NCBI GenBank assembly: GCA_012861695.1
Contig: JAAOOA010000056.1
Coordinates: forward strand, 3,445,760-3,509,759
Reading direction: 5' to 3'
DNA: 64,000 bases
Source of the DNA: Trematomus loennbergii
Lineage: Eukaryota > Chordata > Actinopteri > Perciformes > Nototheniidae
Below the pieces are notes generated by a model. It worked only from the letters and a program-made list of their open reading frames with translations, made no database searches and was not told where the DNA came from. Shown here piece after piece: positions 21,600-31,739 of the stretch; positions within the stretch are counted from its first letter, which is position 1; every line of letters begins with the position of its first letter. The translations under genes were made by a program, and so were the position numbers.

Positions 21600-21965
21600 G
21601 TTAACCTTAAAGAAAGCCCTCAGGATTACAAAAGACCCCCATCACCCCAGCCATAAACTTTTCTGTCTGCTGCCGTCTGGCAGGCGGTACCGCAGCATCC
21701 GGACTAAAACCACCAGGCCATTTCTCAATGTCGAGTAAACCTGCTGCAGAGCCACTATTTCAAGTATACTACGTCATCGAGTGGCCCCGAAGGACTGTTT
21801 AAATGCATGTTAAATGCCCAGCATTCGGCGCCACTCGATGACGTAGTATACTTGAAATAGTGGCTCTGCAGCAGGTATACTCGACATTGAGAAACGGCCC
21901 CAGACTCAGGGACAGTTTAATCCCACAGGCCATAAGACTGTTAAACACCTACACTTTTGAAACAA
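21600..21965 (+). pseudogene. LINE 3' coding end (CR1/L2/Rex1-like), split by a MITE
   Basis: The translation around 21603-21715 gives KALRITKDPHHPSHKLF, then LLPSGRRYRSIRTKTTR. After the MITE it resumes with RLRDSLIPQAIRLLNTYTF. This is the typical C-terminal tail of CR1/L2/Rex-type LINE ORF2 proteins, downstream of the RT domain. The RT itself is absent, as in 5'-truncated copies. The reading frame is interrupted only by the hairpin MITE at 21716-21899. Confidence 0.7.
21716..21899. mobile_element. 184-bp hairpin MITE
   Basis: Arms of about 76 bp (21716-21792 and 21824-21899) are inverted copies with only about three mismatches: GGCCATTTCTCAATGTCGAG... at the left and ...CTCGACATTGAGAAACGGCC at the right, around a ~31-nt loop. 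It interrupts a LINE coding tail. The TSD is unclear because the ends themselves read GGCC. Confidence 0.85.
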
Positions 21966-22522
21966 CATCCACAACATTAATCTGGCTGCTACTTAGAAAT
22001 TATTTATCTAATATATCATATTCCAATCACTTATATATAGACTCTTATTGCACTATTTCACTATTTTACTATTTTTCTTTACACATTCGAGTCCTGTTTT
22101 GGATAGTGTGCCGTCGATGGGTTTCATTCCATTTCAAAGTGCTGTTTGACGCTCGGAGTAAACTTTGCGCACTGCCACTCCAACATCCAATCACAGAGCT
22201 TGAGGACTAATCACGGGGTTTGTCAAGTAAAGCGCATGGTGTAGTCCTAAACGATAGCTGAGGATTATGGGTAGTGTAGTGTCTTCTGCCATCCTAAACT
22301 CCGAAAAAGATGTTTATCCGAATCGAAGGGGAAAAATACAAAAGCATTGTACACAATTTAAACCAATCAATGTTGTGTAATTAACAAGGATAATCTGGTG
22401 TTTTTGAGTTGCTGAGTAGTGCAGATATCACTGTAAAATCAATCGACAGTAAGGAGAATACTTACTTCCGGGTGTAAAATCCTCCGTTATCCAATGGGAA
22501 TGGACGCTCACATTGCCTTTAA

Positions 22523-22890
22523 CTGCCGCCGACATGGACGGATGCGGTGCTTCCCTGAGCGTCAAATACCGCCGCCGAGAGGAATACATTGCAATCAGTT
22601 GTAAGCTCTTTGCGTCCGTTTATGAAGCTGAAGGAGACTCGGCGTGTCACAACTGCACGCCAAAGGACCCTGACCAAGCGTCGCTATTGGACTATCAGGG
22701 AGTGAGACTGTGTTGACGCACGAGGTTCCTCAGTAGACTGTTCCCCGGTAGACTGTTCCCCTACCCCGCTGGAACAAGCAGCATCTAAATGCAAATTATT
22801 TTGTTAATAAAGTTATGATTTGTTTTTCTAAATAGACTTATTGTTTTCTTTACATACCAGCAGATATAACACAACTTGAATGCATTTGGT
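22523..22890. other. Unassigned segment, possible short coding remnant
   Basis: A forward open stretch at about 22513-22716 begins near the TTAA, contains MDGCGASLSVKYRRREEY, and ends at a tga at 22714. I do not recognise it. An AATAAA lies at 22807. Confidence 0.3.
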
Positions 22891-23345
22891 TTACTCTAAT
22901 TTCAAACACGGGTAAATGTGGTTAGATGGTTCATCCGGTGCACCCTGAACATCGGTGTCCCCCTCTGCCTCCGTCACCACTCCACTCAGGAGGGATTCAC
23001 CGATTATACCGGCCAGCTTTTCATCCATGGGGGTGAGCTCCGGTGCCACCTTTCCCTTCCGTGGCACAGACACTCTGCCTGCCTGTGTGAGGCAAGGCGT
23101 TTTTTGGCCTCCACTTTTATATCTGACCACTTCTTTTTTATTTCAGCGACAGTGTGACCCTGTGCTGATGCAGAGTTGACAGCATCTGCCACATGCTGCC
23201 TCTCTGTTGCCTTTTTGGCATTTGTTACGCCAATACTGTGCCCACCAAACTAAATGTTTTGCCTTGTCTCTACTTCTCCGACAAGGATTTCAACTTCACA
23301 ATTTGTGAAGTTTCTTTTCTTGCCTCTTTTTTCGGTCTTTGCCAT
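22891..23345 (-). pseudogene. PIF/Harbinger Myb/SANT-like DNA-binding protein (NAIF1-like)
   Basis: From an ATG at 23345 the minus strand reads MAKTEKRGKKRNFTNCEVEI, the start of the Myb/SANT-like protein encoded beside the transposase in PIF/Harbinger elements. Further on are the diagnostic VAEIKKKWSDIKVEAKKRLA and a C-terminal ELTPMDEKLAGIIGESLL segment. A TAG interrupts the frame about 30 codons in (N-I-stop-F), and the KKRLA and ELTPMDEKL segments lie in different frames, so at least one indel follows. The product would normally bind the TIRs and help import the transposase into the nucleus. The DDE transposase gene is not visible nearby. Confidence 0.8.
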
Positions 23346-23439
23346 GCTCGTTTACCTGAAATCGGTTTGATGAATATTCATTATGGGCGTCTCAATGACT
23401 ATGTATAGGCAAATATGGGCGTGACGGGAAGTCCGCGAA

Positions 23440-23606
23440 AGCTGCGCCACATTTCGAGTTGATTATGATTTATAAAGGGAAACCGGCGTAGGACGTGCGT
23501 GAGCAGTTTTTATAAATCGGAAAATGTCTGTGCGTATTTTTTGCTTTGTCCTACATAAGCAACCTTCCCACGTGAATCCTACGTAAGGCTTTATAAATGA
23601 GGCCCC
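23440..23606. mobile_element. Terminal region of the PIF/Harbinger element
   Basis: Read from the right end it starts GGGGCCTCATTTATAAAG, a terminus common in fish Harbinger elements, and lies just upstream of the Myb-like remnant. The opposite terminus and a 3-bp TSD were not found. Confidence 0.6.
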
Positions 23607-24057
23607 AGGTGTCCCTATTTGTGACTGACTGCTGTTGGGATAGAACACCTCTGCTACGCCCGTTCGTTGAATGAGGCTGAAATCTCTATTAAATAAGAAA
23701 GGAATTGAAAACACCGGAATCAAAGTTATAACAAATTATCTGAGTTTACTTCTAGTAGGAAACCAAACACATATACAAGTTATACAGAGTACTCGAGTAC
23801 CCCGGACTTTTAGGTTTGTGATGCGATGCGGATAAAGGCGTCCGGACCAACCACTCATCAAACCAAAAGAAATTGGACTTCAGGTTGATGATGCGATTCG
23901 GACACAGATATCTGGACCAAACAACTCACCAAACCCAAAGCATTTTTACACACACAAATCAGTATTTCTATCTACTTTTGGGGCGGAGATTGGTCATCTC
24001 TTCCTTCCCATTTTTCTTCCAAGCGAATCAGAGAACCCCTGGGGAGGAGCTGTTTAA
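23607..24057. other. Sequence upstream of the Gypsy fragment
   Basis: Lies between the Harbinger end and the first readable gag codons. No 5' LTR or primer-binding site is seen. A motif around gcgatgcggataaaggcgtc (23821) recurs diverged at 23889. Confidence 0.4.
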
Positions 24058-24993
24058 ACTACTGCGGACTTAGATGAGCTGGTGGCTCTTTCCATTCGCA
24101 TTGACAGCCGTCTTCGGGAGCGGAGGAAAGAGAGGGTTTTCTCCGCCGCTCCTCAAGCTCCGCCTCGTCCATCTGCGCAGGTTCCTGAACAGGTGAGAGG
24201 AGGATTTTCTAACTCTCATGAACCAATGCAGCTGGGGCGGACCCGGCTTTCAGAGGCAGAACGACAGCGCCGCCTGCAGGAGAAACAGCTGTTTGTACTG
24301 TGGCCAGGATGGTCATTTTGCCTCCTCTTGTCCTGTAAAAGGCAGGGCTCACCAGTCATCCAGAGGGCGCTGGTGAGCCGAATTATGAATTTAGAAATGC
24401 CCTCTCGACCCCTAATCCATGCTCAGCTGAGCTGCTCTGGGAAGATGCACACTGTGGCAGTTCTTATTGACTCTGGTGCTGATGCCAGCCTTTTGGACAT
24501 AACACTGGCCTTCCAGATGGGACTTGGTCGGGAAGTTTTGGAAAAGCCCATCAATGCTACTGCTCTAGATGGCCGTCTTCTCTGCAGAGTCACACACCGT
24601 TCAACTCCTGTTCAAATGAGCATGTCAGGTAATCACAGCGAAACACTCTCTTTTCACCTTATCCATGCACCACATCAGCCTGTCATTTTGGGGTTTCCTT
24701 GGTTAAGGAGGCATAACCCTCATATAGATTGGGCTTCAGGGACAATTAGAGAGTGGAGTGCTCATTGTCATGCTGTCTGCTTAAATCTAGTTCCTCTATT
24801 GATTCCAGTCAGCCGATTACCTCTGAGTGTCAAGACATTTCCGGTGTTCCCAAGGATTACTGGGACCTTAAAGAGGCCTTTAACAAGGTTCGGGCCACCT
24901 CACTTCCGCCTCATCGTGCTTATGACTGTTCTATTGACCTGTTACCTGGTACGTCTCCTCCTAGAGGTCGACTTTTTTCCCTATCGGCCCTGA
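24058..24993 (+). pseudogene. Gag C-terminus and aspartic protease of the Gypsy element, frameshifted
   Basis: An in-frame stop at 24055 precedes the readable gag (IRIDSRLRERR at 24100-24130, then HEPMQLGRTRLSEAERQRRL). The CCHC zinc knuckle that should follow is encoded at about 24290-24335 but in another frame than the sequence before and after it, so compensating indels flank it. The protease (about 24370-24780) is back in the first frame, with the active-site LIDSGAD and an LGFPWL flap-side segment. After about 24780 the frame shifts again, and a further 1-nt loss at about 24989 separates this part from the intact pol. Protease processing of a full polyprotein is therefore not possible from this copy. 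Confidence 0.85.
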
Positions 24994-25003
24994 AACTAAG
25001 TCA

Positions 25004-27700
25004 ATGGAGAAATATATCAATGACTCTCTGGATGCAGGACTTATCCGGCCTTCATCATCTCCTGCTGGTGCAGGGTTTTTCTTCGTGGGTAAGAAGGATA
25101 AAACTCTGCGTCCATGCATTGACTACAGAGGACTCAATAACATCACTGTCAAGAACAGGTATCCCCTTCCACTTGTTTCCTCTGCTTTTGAACTGTTACA
25201 AGGCGCTACTATTTTTACTAAGCTGGACTTACGTAACGCGTACCATTTAGTGAGAATCAGAGAGGGGGACGAGTGGAAGACGGGATTTAATACTCCCAGT
25301 GGACATTATGAGTATTTAGTCATGCCTTTTGGACTCACCAATGCTCCTGCAGTCTTCCAGGGGTTGGTGAATGATGTTCTGCGGGATCTACTCAATGTCT
25401 GTGTTTTCGTGTACCTGGATGACATTTTGATTTTTTCCAAGTCTAAACAGGAACATGTGGTCCATGTTCGCCTAGTCCTCCAGAGGCTTCTGGAGAACCA
25501 CCTGTTCGTCAAGGCAGAGAAGTGTATGTTCCACACCACAGAGGTCCCTTTCCTGGGATTTGTGGTCACCACCGGAAACATCAAGATGGATCCTGACAAG
25601 ACCAAGGCGGTGACTGACTGGCCACGCCCTTCCACGCGCAAGGAGCTCCAACGCTTTCTGGGTTTTGCAAACTTCTACCGGAGGTTCATTCGAAACTACA
25701 GTTTGGTGGCAGCCCCTCTCACAGCCCTCACCTCTCAGAACATTCCCTTCCGGTGGTCCTCCGTAGCAGAAGGGGCTTTTGGTGAGTTAAAATCACGCTT
25801 CACCTCTGCTCCTATTTTGATTTTTCCAGATTCTACTCGGCAGTTTATTGTAGAGGTGGATGCGTCGGACACTGGAGTTGGGGCAGTTCTTTCTCAACAG
25901 TCGGCCGAGGATCAGAAAGTTCACCCGTGTGCCTTCTTCTCTCGGAAGCTGTCCCCAGCAGAAAGAAATTATGACATTGGAAATCGAGAACTGTTGGCGG
26001 TGAAGCTTGCCCTGGAAGAATGGAGACACTGGTTGGAGGGAACAGAGCAGCCTTTTGTGGTCTGGACTGACCACAAAAATTTAGAGTACATCCGTTCAGC
26101 TAAGCGGCTGAACTCTCGTCAAGCCAGGTGGGCTCTCTTTTTCACGCGCTTTGATTTCTCTCTTTCATACAGACCGGGTTCTAAGAACATCAAACCTGAT
26201 GCCCTGTCTCGCCAGTTCCAGCCAGAGAGCTCTCCATCTCATCCTGAGAGTATCATTGCTCCCACATGTGTCATTGGTCTGGTGACCTGGGAGGTGGAGG
26301 ATAAGGTCAAGCGCTCCCATGCCGAACATCCAGCCCCAAGTGCTTGTCCTGATAACCTTCTGTTTGTTCCTGCTACCCTCCGTACCCAGGTTCTCCAGTG
26401 GGGTCATAATTCTCGTCTGGCTTGTCATTCAGGAGTGAGACGGTCTCTAGCCCTGATTCGACAGCGATTTTGGTGGTCTTCCATGGAGGAGGATACCAAG
26501 GAATTCATTGCTGCTTGCCTAGTCTGCTCCCAAAATAAGACCTCACGCCAAGCTCCCTCCGGTCTTCTTCATCCCTTGCCTATTCCTCATCGTCCCTGGT
26601 CCCACATCTCTTTGGATTTCGTCACTGGTCTACCACCCTCAGACGGTAACACAGTCATACTCACAGTTATAGATCGGTTTTCCAAGTCTGCTCTGCTTAT
26701 TCCATTAATCAAGTTACCTACTGCCAAGGAAACTGCGGAGATCATGCTACAACATGTGTTCAGGCTGCATGGTCTTCCCTGTGATGTGGTGTCTGATCGG
26801 GGTCCACAATTTACTTCTCGTTTTTGGACCGAGTTTTGCAGATTACTGGGGGCCAGTGTCAGTCTCTCGTCCGGATTCCATCCCCAATCCAATGGTCAAG
26901 CAGAGCGAATGAACCAGGAGATGGAGACTGCCTTACGTTGTCTTGCCTCCTCCACTCCCTCCGCCTGGGCTAAGCAGCTTATATGGGTTGAGTATGCCCA
27001 CAACACTCTCCCTAGTTCTGCTACTGGTCTTTCCCCATTCCAATGCTCCCGTGGATATCAGCCACCCCTTTTTTCTGAACAGGAACGTGAGGCCAGCGTC
27101 CCATCTGCCCAGGCATTTGTAAACCGGTGTCGACGCATGTGGTTAAAGGCCCGCTCTGCGCTACTGCGCACTTCCGACCGTTATCAACGGTCCGCCAATC
27201 GTCGTCGCAAGCCAGCTCCACATTACTCCCCTGGGCAACGTGTCTGGCTCTCCACACGGGATCTTCCTCTCAGAGTTGAGTCGAAGAAGTTGTCTCCCCG
27301 TTTTGTAGGTCCATTTCCCATATCAAGAGTCATCAATCCTGCAGCTGTCCGCCTGCGTCTGCCCCCTTCTATGAGGATTCATCCTACCTTCCATGTGTCC
27401 AAGATCAAACCAGTTAATGTGAGCCCTCTTCAGCCCCCCTCTAGACCCCCACCACCACCCCGGATTATTGACGGGGAGACTGTTTACACTGTCCGTCGCC
27501 TCATCAAATCCCGGCGACGTGGAAGAGGTTTGCAGTACCTGGTACACTGGGAGGGTTATGGTCCTGAAGAGCGTTCATGGGTGCCCGCTCGCAGTATCTT
27601 TGACCCATCCCTCATTACTGACTTTCACCAGGCTCATCCCGATCAACCACGTGGGACGTCAGGAGCCGTCCATAGAGGGGGGGGTTCTGTCACAAGTTAG
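25004..27700 (+). CDS. pol: Gypsy pol: RT, RNase H, integrase, chromodomain
   Basis: Open for 898 codons from an internal Met; the true RT start lies upstream in another frame. Residues ~30-190 are RT with [19 protein letters not shown] and the catalytic [10 protein letters not shown] (Asp 139-140). RNase H follows (~280-400) with VDAS and WTDHKN. The integrase starts near residue 465 with the HH-CC zinc module (HNSRLACH, then CLVC) and continues with the DDE core, visible as LDFVTG, VSDRGPQ and [14 protein letters not shown]. The final ~826-874 form a chromodomain ([14 protein letters not shown]). All catalytic residues I can check are present. It reverse transcribes and integrates the element. 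With gag and protease broken and no 5' LTR, this copy cannot act by itself, though the pol looks young. Confidence 0.95.
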   Translation: MEKYINDSLDAGLIRPSSSPAGAGFFFVGKKDKTLRPCIDYRGLNNITVKNRYPLPLVSSAFELLQGATIFTKLDLRNAYHLVRIREGDEWKTGFNTPSGHYEYLVMPFGLTNAPAVFQGLVNDVLRDLLNVCVFVYLDDILIFSKSKQEHVVHVRLVLQRLLENHLFVKAEKCMFHTTEVPFLGFVVTTGNIKMDPDKTKAVTDWPRPSTRKELQRFLGFANFYRRFIRNYSLVAAPLTALTSQNIPFRWSSVAEGAFGELKSRFTSAPILIFPDSTRQFIVEVDASDTGVGAVLSQQSAEDQKVHPCAFFSRKLSPAERNYDIGNRELLAVKLALEEWRHWLEGTEQPFVVWTDHKNLEYIRSAKRLNSRQARWALFFTRFDFSLSYRPGSKNIKPDALSRQFQPESSPSHPESIIAPTCVIGLVTWEVEDKVKRSHAEHPAPSACPDNLLFVPATLRTQVLQWGHNSRLACHSGVRRSLALIRQRFWWSSMEEDTKEFIAACLVCSQNKTSRQAPSGLLHPLPIPHRPWSHISLDFVTGLPPSDGNTVILTVIDRFSKSALLIPLIKLPTAKETAEIMLQHVFRLHGLPCDVVSDRGPQFTSRFWTEFCRLLGASVSLSSGFHPQSNGQAERMNQEMETALRCLASSTPSAWAKQLIWVEYAHNTLPSSATGLSPFQCSRGYQPPLFSEQEREASVPSAQAFVNRCRRMWLKARSALLRTSDRYQRSANRRRKPAPHYSPGQRVWLSTRDLPLRVESKKLSPRFVGPFPISRVINPAAVRLRLPPSMRIHPTFHVSKIKPVNVSPLQPPSRPPPPPRIIDGETVYTVRRLIKSRRRGRGLQYLVHWEGYGPEERSWVPARSIFDPSLITDFHQAHPDQPRGTSGAVHRGGGSVTS
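27674..27684 (+). promoter_or_regulatory. Polypurine tract of the Gypsy element
   Basis: agagggggggg just before the 3' LTR, the plus-strand primer. It overlaps the last codons of pol (the glycine run near its end). Confidence 0.8.
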
Positions 27701-28214
27701 ACACTTTTATTGTTGTTTTGGTTTGGCACACCTTTAACTCTCCTGTCATTTCAGATCCCGCCTTCCTCCAGGCTCTGGCAATCAGCTCACTTCCCTCACC
27801 TGGTCTCCCCAGCCCTTCCCCTCACCTGTTACTCATTTCCTCATTACTTCACAGTATTTATATCACCTCACTCTCACCTGCCCTTTGCCAGATTGTCTTG
27901 TCAGTTCTGCCAAGCTCTCCAGTGATTGCTCGTCACTAGCCTGTATTCCTGTCCTGCCCGGTTTGACTACTACCTGCCTGTAATCGGACCTCGAGTTCTC
28001 TGCCTGCTCCCTGCTCGGATTAGTTTGCCTCTCTGACGGATCGCCTGGTTCTGAGCCCTATTCTGCCTGCCCCTTCTCGGATTGTTTGCCTTTCTGCTGG
28101 ATTTCCTGGTTCTGACCCTGCCTGTCCCTGACCGGAATAAACGGAACATTTATGAAACACTGCCTGTGTCTGAGTCGTGCTATTGGGTTCTGATCTGTAT
28201 CTGTGAGCGTGACA
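27688..28214 (+). repeat. 3' LTR of the Gypsy element, 527 bp
   Basis: Starts TGTCACAAG and ends GAGCGTGACA, so the ends are the inverted hexamer TGTCAC/GTGACA. AATAAA at 28136 fits a polyadenylation signal. Pyrimidine-rich, as is usual for this family. Confidence 0.85.
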
Positions 28215-28370
28215 GACTCAGAGATTCGCAAATCCTGACTCACTGTGCAACACATAGCAGACTCGTGCGGACTCAGAGCCGTAACCGTATAGCAGCAGAT
28301 CAGAGATCCAGCAGACTCGTCCTCATGCACGATTCAACAGCAGACTCAGATTCGCCAAATCGCAAAATGA
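28212..28370. repeat. Single copy of the 127-132-bp repeat next to the LTR
   Basis: agattcgcaaatcctgactc..., through gtgcggactcagagccgtaa to catgcacgattcaacagcag. It matches the units at 28823-29096 and begins at the last bases of the LTR. It ends in a T-run (28373-28380). Confidence 0.75.
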
Positions 28371-28822
28371 CCCTTTTTTTGTGATCAATATGTTTTATTA
28401 AAGCAAAAGACACCACTTTACACACATTTAACACATACAAACACCAGTATTGCAATGATTACGCAGTCCATGAGAAAATATGGGGGGAATATGATTAGAT
28501 ATAATTATATGTTTAATAATAATAATAATTGTATAATTAAGACATTTTATATATTCTAACTGTTTTGCAATCATTGTCATTGTTTGTTTCTTTTTGTGTG
28601 CTATGTTCAAAATAAACGTTTTGCCAAGTAAGATCCTTATTGGAAATGCGCTATTACACGCAGGAGACTGTTGCACAACATGACAATTTTGTTAGAAGAC
28701 TACACTGAAACTTCATTTAGAGCCGGAAACATAATGGACTTAATCAAAATCGCGGGATCCGTGAATCCAGGTCAATGATCGAGAGAGACCAGTAGCCTAC
28801 GAGTTAGTCAGCGGAACTTCAC
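28371..28822. other. Insert between repeat copies
   Basis: Separates the LTR-adjacent repeat from the tandem pair. AT-rich, with (aat)n at about 28516; a ttttattaaag near its left end could be a reversed polyadenylation signal. Not identified. Confidence 0.4.
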
Positions 28823-29096
28823 AGACTCAGATTCGCAAATCCTGACTCACTGTGCAAAACACAGCAGACTCGTGCGGACTCAGAGCCGTAACCATATAGC
28901 AGCAGATCCAGAGATCCAGCAGACTCGTCGTCATGCACGAGTCAACAGCAGACTCAGATTCGCAAATCCTGACTCACTGTGCAAAACACAGCAGAGCAGA
29001 CTCGTGCGGACTCAGAGCCGTAACCATATAGCAGCAGATCCAGAGATCCAGCAGACTCGTCCTCATGCACGAGTCAACAGCAAACTCAGATTTTTT
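28823..29096. repeat. Tandem repeat, 127 and 132 bp units
   Basis: Units start at 28823 and 28950, and a third begins at 29082 and breaks off. The second has an extra agcag. Nearly identical to each other and to 28212-28370. Confidence 0.9.
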
Positions 29097-29128
29097 TTAC
29101 AATAGCCTACTATTTATGCAGTTCAAGG

Positions 29129-30117
29129 CAGGGGCGGCGGGTACTGTAGGCTAGGGAAGGCTAAGCCTTAAATAAACTGTGTCACTGCATCCTGGTAAAA
29201 TAAAATATAATGTATAATGTTTGTGTCTTTGACATTAGCGCTGCTATGCAGCCACCTGTGCCCTGTACTACGAAGCCAGTTCAACAGACCCTGGATATGT
29301 TTGAGTTATCTTAACTAAACCCTAACAAACGAGATCTCGCTAAGCGGTCCTACGACGCTGGTTATCAACTCGGTAAATCAAGCCAGGGTTTCTCTCTCCA
29401 GCTGAGAGCGCGTTCACGTGAAAGGGGCGGGTTAGCTACATTTGACCGTCACAAACAGGGACAAGTGTACTGACAGCGCAGCATCATACTTCATTAATGA
29501 AAATTAAACTAATATTAGACAAATATGAACTTTAAACATCCATGACTTAAACATATAATCCAGGATACAAGCCACATAGTTACACCTGCAAGGTGAATAT
29601 ATAACAACTAGTTAAAAAATAAATAAACTAGGCTACCAAGTGTTTGAATGTGTACAACAGTTTATGATATCACTGCCCCATAAGACACGAGTGGATCTGA
29701 CTTTAATTACATTTGAGTTGAGTGTTTCGTCAACCTAATGTGTTGCTTAAAATAATTCTTCTGCATACAGTATATGTGACAATGTAAGTGTTGCACGGCC
29801 AGATACGGCTCGAGAAGCTGACTCAGATAAGGAAATATTGTGATATTATATGATCGATGATCTGATTGATGATGTGATATGAATGATAAGTGCGACACGT
29901 CGGCGTCTTCTCTGCATAGGCTACGGCAGTTTAAACTGTATTTCCTTTATCCTGTAATATGACTTGATAGATTTAAACTTCGCACACTGAGCTCTGATTG
30001 GTCAGCAGGCGGTGCTTTCACTGAGTTGATCTCTTTTCTATAGACGCCGGAGGCGGGCAGCGTCAGGTAAAAAAAAGTTATTTAGCCTTCCCAAACCTGA
30101 GCCTCACGCGCCGCCTG
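29129..30117. mobile_element. hAT, non-autonomous, 989 bp
   Basis: Left CAGGGGCGGCGGGTAC...gggaaggctaag; right ...tagccttccc...CGCGCCGCCTG. TSD gttcaagg (29121-29128) and gtttaagg (30118-30125), 7/8. No transposase. Confidence 0.8.
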
Positions 30118-30699
30118 GTTTAAGGGATAATTCTCACCTAAAGAGGGCGGACACTCCTCAGATGTCTAAACACATGGGACATCGTAAACAGTAAACACAC
30201 AAACATACAGTACTATTTGTTATTAGTTATTAGAAATCAGCTGTTATTAGGCTGCATTTATGCAGTTCAAGGGATAATTCTCACCCACCTCTTGCTCTTG
30301 CCCTGCTCTTGGATGTGCCAGTTGAGCTGGTTCTTCCACCAGCTCAACTCTCTGTCCCTCATGAACGCAGGAGGCTGGCTGTATATCTGAACTCGCGCCC
30401 TCATCATTCTCTTCATCATCTATGCACTTGTTCTAAGCTGCTGATGATAGTGCTTGTGGCAGCGCTGCTGCCAAAAAGGTCTGTCAATTTGCGACATTTA
30501 TATGCTTCACCTGCAAGTGACTTCACCATTTTTCTCTTCTTGCCTTCTCGCCCCACCGTTTTCTTTGATTTGTATCTATGTTTTTCATTCTCCCTGTCTC
30601 GGCGTCTAATCCCTTCTCTTCGTGTGGCCGGTCTTTTTTCTTCTTCGTGTGTGATTATTTGACAGATAAGAACCACACAACTGCATTAGCGGCCGCTGT
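30118..30699. other. Segment with a duplicated flank; unassigned open frames
   Basis: The flank sequence gtttaagggataattctc after the hAT reappears as gttcaagggataattctcac at 30263, and tttatgcagttcaagg also precedes the hAT at 29113, so the target region is itself duplicated. A basic minus-strand frame at about 30416-30676 (KSKKTVGREGKKRKMVK) may be part of a hAT-encoded protein, but I cannot confirm it. Confidence 0.4.
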
Positions 30700-30797
30700 C
30701 GCCCTCTGTCAGCGCAACTTAAAAGATGACGTTAAACACATTTTTTTTAAAGGTTTTCTGTGGTTCTCCAGATTCTACAGATGGCCAATCCGCCCCT
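30700..30797. mobile_element. Right end of a hAT element
   Basis: Ends GATGGCCAATCCGCCCCTG, the inverse of the CAGGGGCGGACTGGCCATC terminus seen at 55939. The stretch gtcagcgcaactta is also present inside the hAT at 52066-52813. The left end is not found. Confidence 0.55.
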
Positions 30798-31005
30798 GGT
30801 CAGCAGTCTGTGGTTGTCATTTATCTAGACTCAGTTTGGAAAAAAATATAAAATGTGAACGATTGTTGGAAAACAATCCATTCACCAAATGTATTTATGT
30901 CCTTTACTTCATAGTTTGTGCAAACAAATCAACCTATAATAAAGCATTGTTATCAGGGTTCGAGTTATAAACTGAGCTCTATGGGGTCTTTAAAACTAAC
31001 GTGTG

Positions 31006-31019
31006 CGTGCACACGCACG

Positions 31020-31058
<39 letters not shown>

Positions 31059-31075
31059 AAACACACACACACACA
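31006..31075. repeat. (CA)n microsatellite
   Basis: Alternating gcac/acac run, interrupted by caaa. Confidence 0.95.
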
Positions 31076-31101
31076 GCAGCAGCCCTCTACTTGCTACAAA
31101 C

Positions 31102-31366
31102 TTAAAGTGGACCTATCATGCTATATTTGAATAATATAGTATAGGACCATACCTATATAAGGCATATTTATACTTTTTGACAGTGTTCAAATCTGGATCA
31201 GTTTTTATCAGATCCGTTGCAGCCCCTTTTTTAGAGATTTGGGTATGGAGGAAAATAGAGAGGGTTGTGTTTTCTGACACTTGGTGAGTTCCCTGGAACA
31301 CCGGGGACACATATTCATGTATAAAAGACGTACAAAAGTGCATTTTGCATGATAGGTCCCCTTTAA
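31102..31366 (-). mobile_element. TTAA MITE nested in a hAT
   Basis: TTAA-AGTGGACCTATCATGC ... GCATGATAGGTCCCC-TTTAA. Its internal sequence is the inverse of the ends of the larger copy at 46291-47265, so this is an internally deleted relative. Confidence 0.9.
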
Positions 31367-31739
31367 ATATGAAAAGGTTCAACTACGCACACACAAATCA
31401 TCTCGTCTCGCGCAGCACGCTCACAGGCATATATTGCGCAATAATGTATTGCGCACCTTGGAGGTGCAGTGCAGGCATATTGTCATTCAGAGATGCGTAG
31501 TTATTTTGGAATACATGTTTTTCTTTTAGCCTATTTACCTCGTTAACGTAAATAATACTCATTACATTGACACATGCATTATTTGTGATTCAAATAATGG
31601 TTGTTGGTAATGTATTAGCGACCCCCACAGATGTATGATTTCACTGCGTCCGTGGGAGCTCAGACCCCTCCTTATGGGAGCTCAGCTCCCATTGGCTCCC
31701 ACATAACTCGAACCCTGATTGTTATTAATAATTAGAAGC

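Larger units (their letters stand above)
16417..22522. mobile_element. Long-TIR TTAA element, 6.1 kb with nested insertions
   Basis: The first ~205 bp after TTAA (AGGCAATGTGAGCGTCC...) recur in inverse orientation ending at the TTAA at 22519-22522 (...GGACGCTCACATTGCCT). They can therefore be read as the two long TIRs of one element. Between them lie an L2-like tail, a THAP element, a solo LTR, another TTAA element and a LINE/MITE nest. The alternative is two separate partial copies. Related sequence occurs at 56500-58150. Confidence 0.55.
24058..28214 (+). mobile_element. Ty3/Gypsy chromovirus, 5'-truncated
   Basis: Order: gag C-terminal part, zinc knuckle, aspartic protease, RT, RNase H, integrase, chromodomain, polypurine tract, 3' LTR. 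The 5' LTR and most of gag are missing. The pol part is open over 898 codons, while the gag-protease part carries several frameshifts. The chromodomain at the integrase C terminus places it among chromoviruses, whose integration is steered to modified histones. Confidence 0.95.
30954..31717. mobile_element. hAT element with perfect TSD, containing a TTAA MITE
   Basis: CAGGGTTCGAGTTAT and ATAACTCGAACCCTG are perfect 15-bp TIRs; the 8-bp TSD attgttat is perfect (30946-30953, 31718-31725). A (CA)n tract and a TTAA MITE lie inside. Confidence 0.95.

Noticed and set aside
25306..27547. Antisense frames over the Gypsy pol
   Set aside because: They are shadows of the intact pol frame.
30003..30010. 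gtcagcag as the TSD partner of the hAT right end at 30797
   Set aside because: It is followed by gcggtgc, not by a CAGGGG-type TIR, so the match is likely chance.
30309..30676. 117-codon plus-strand and 86-codon minus-strand frames as genes
   Set aside because: The plus frame has no recognisable motif. The minus frame is basic and could be a hAT protein piece, but the evidence is too weak to name it.
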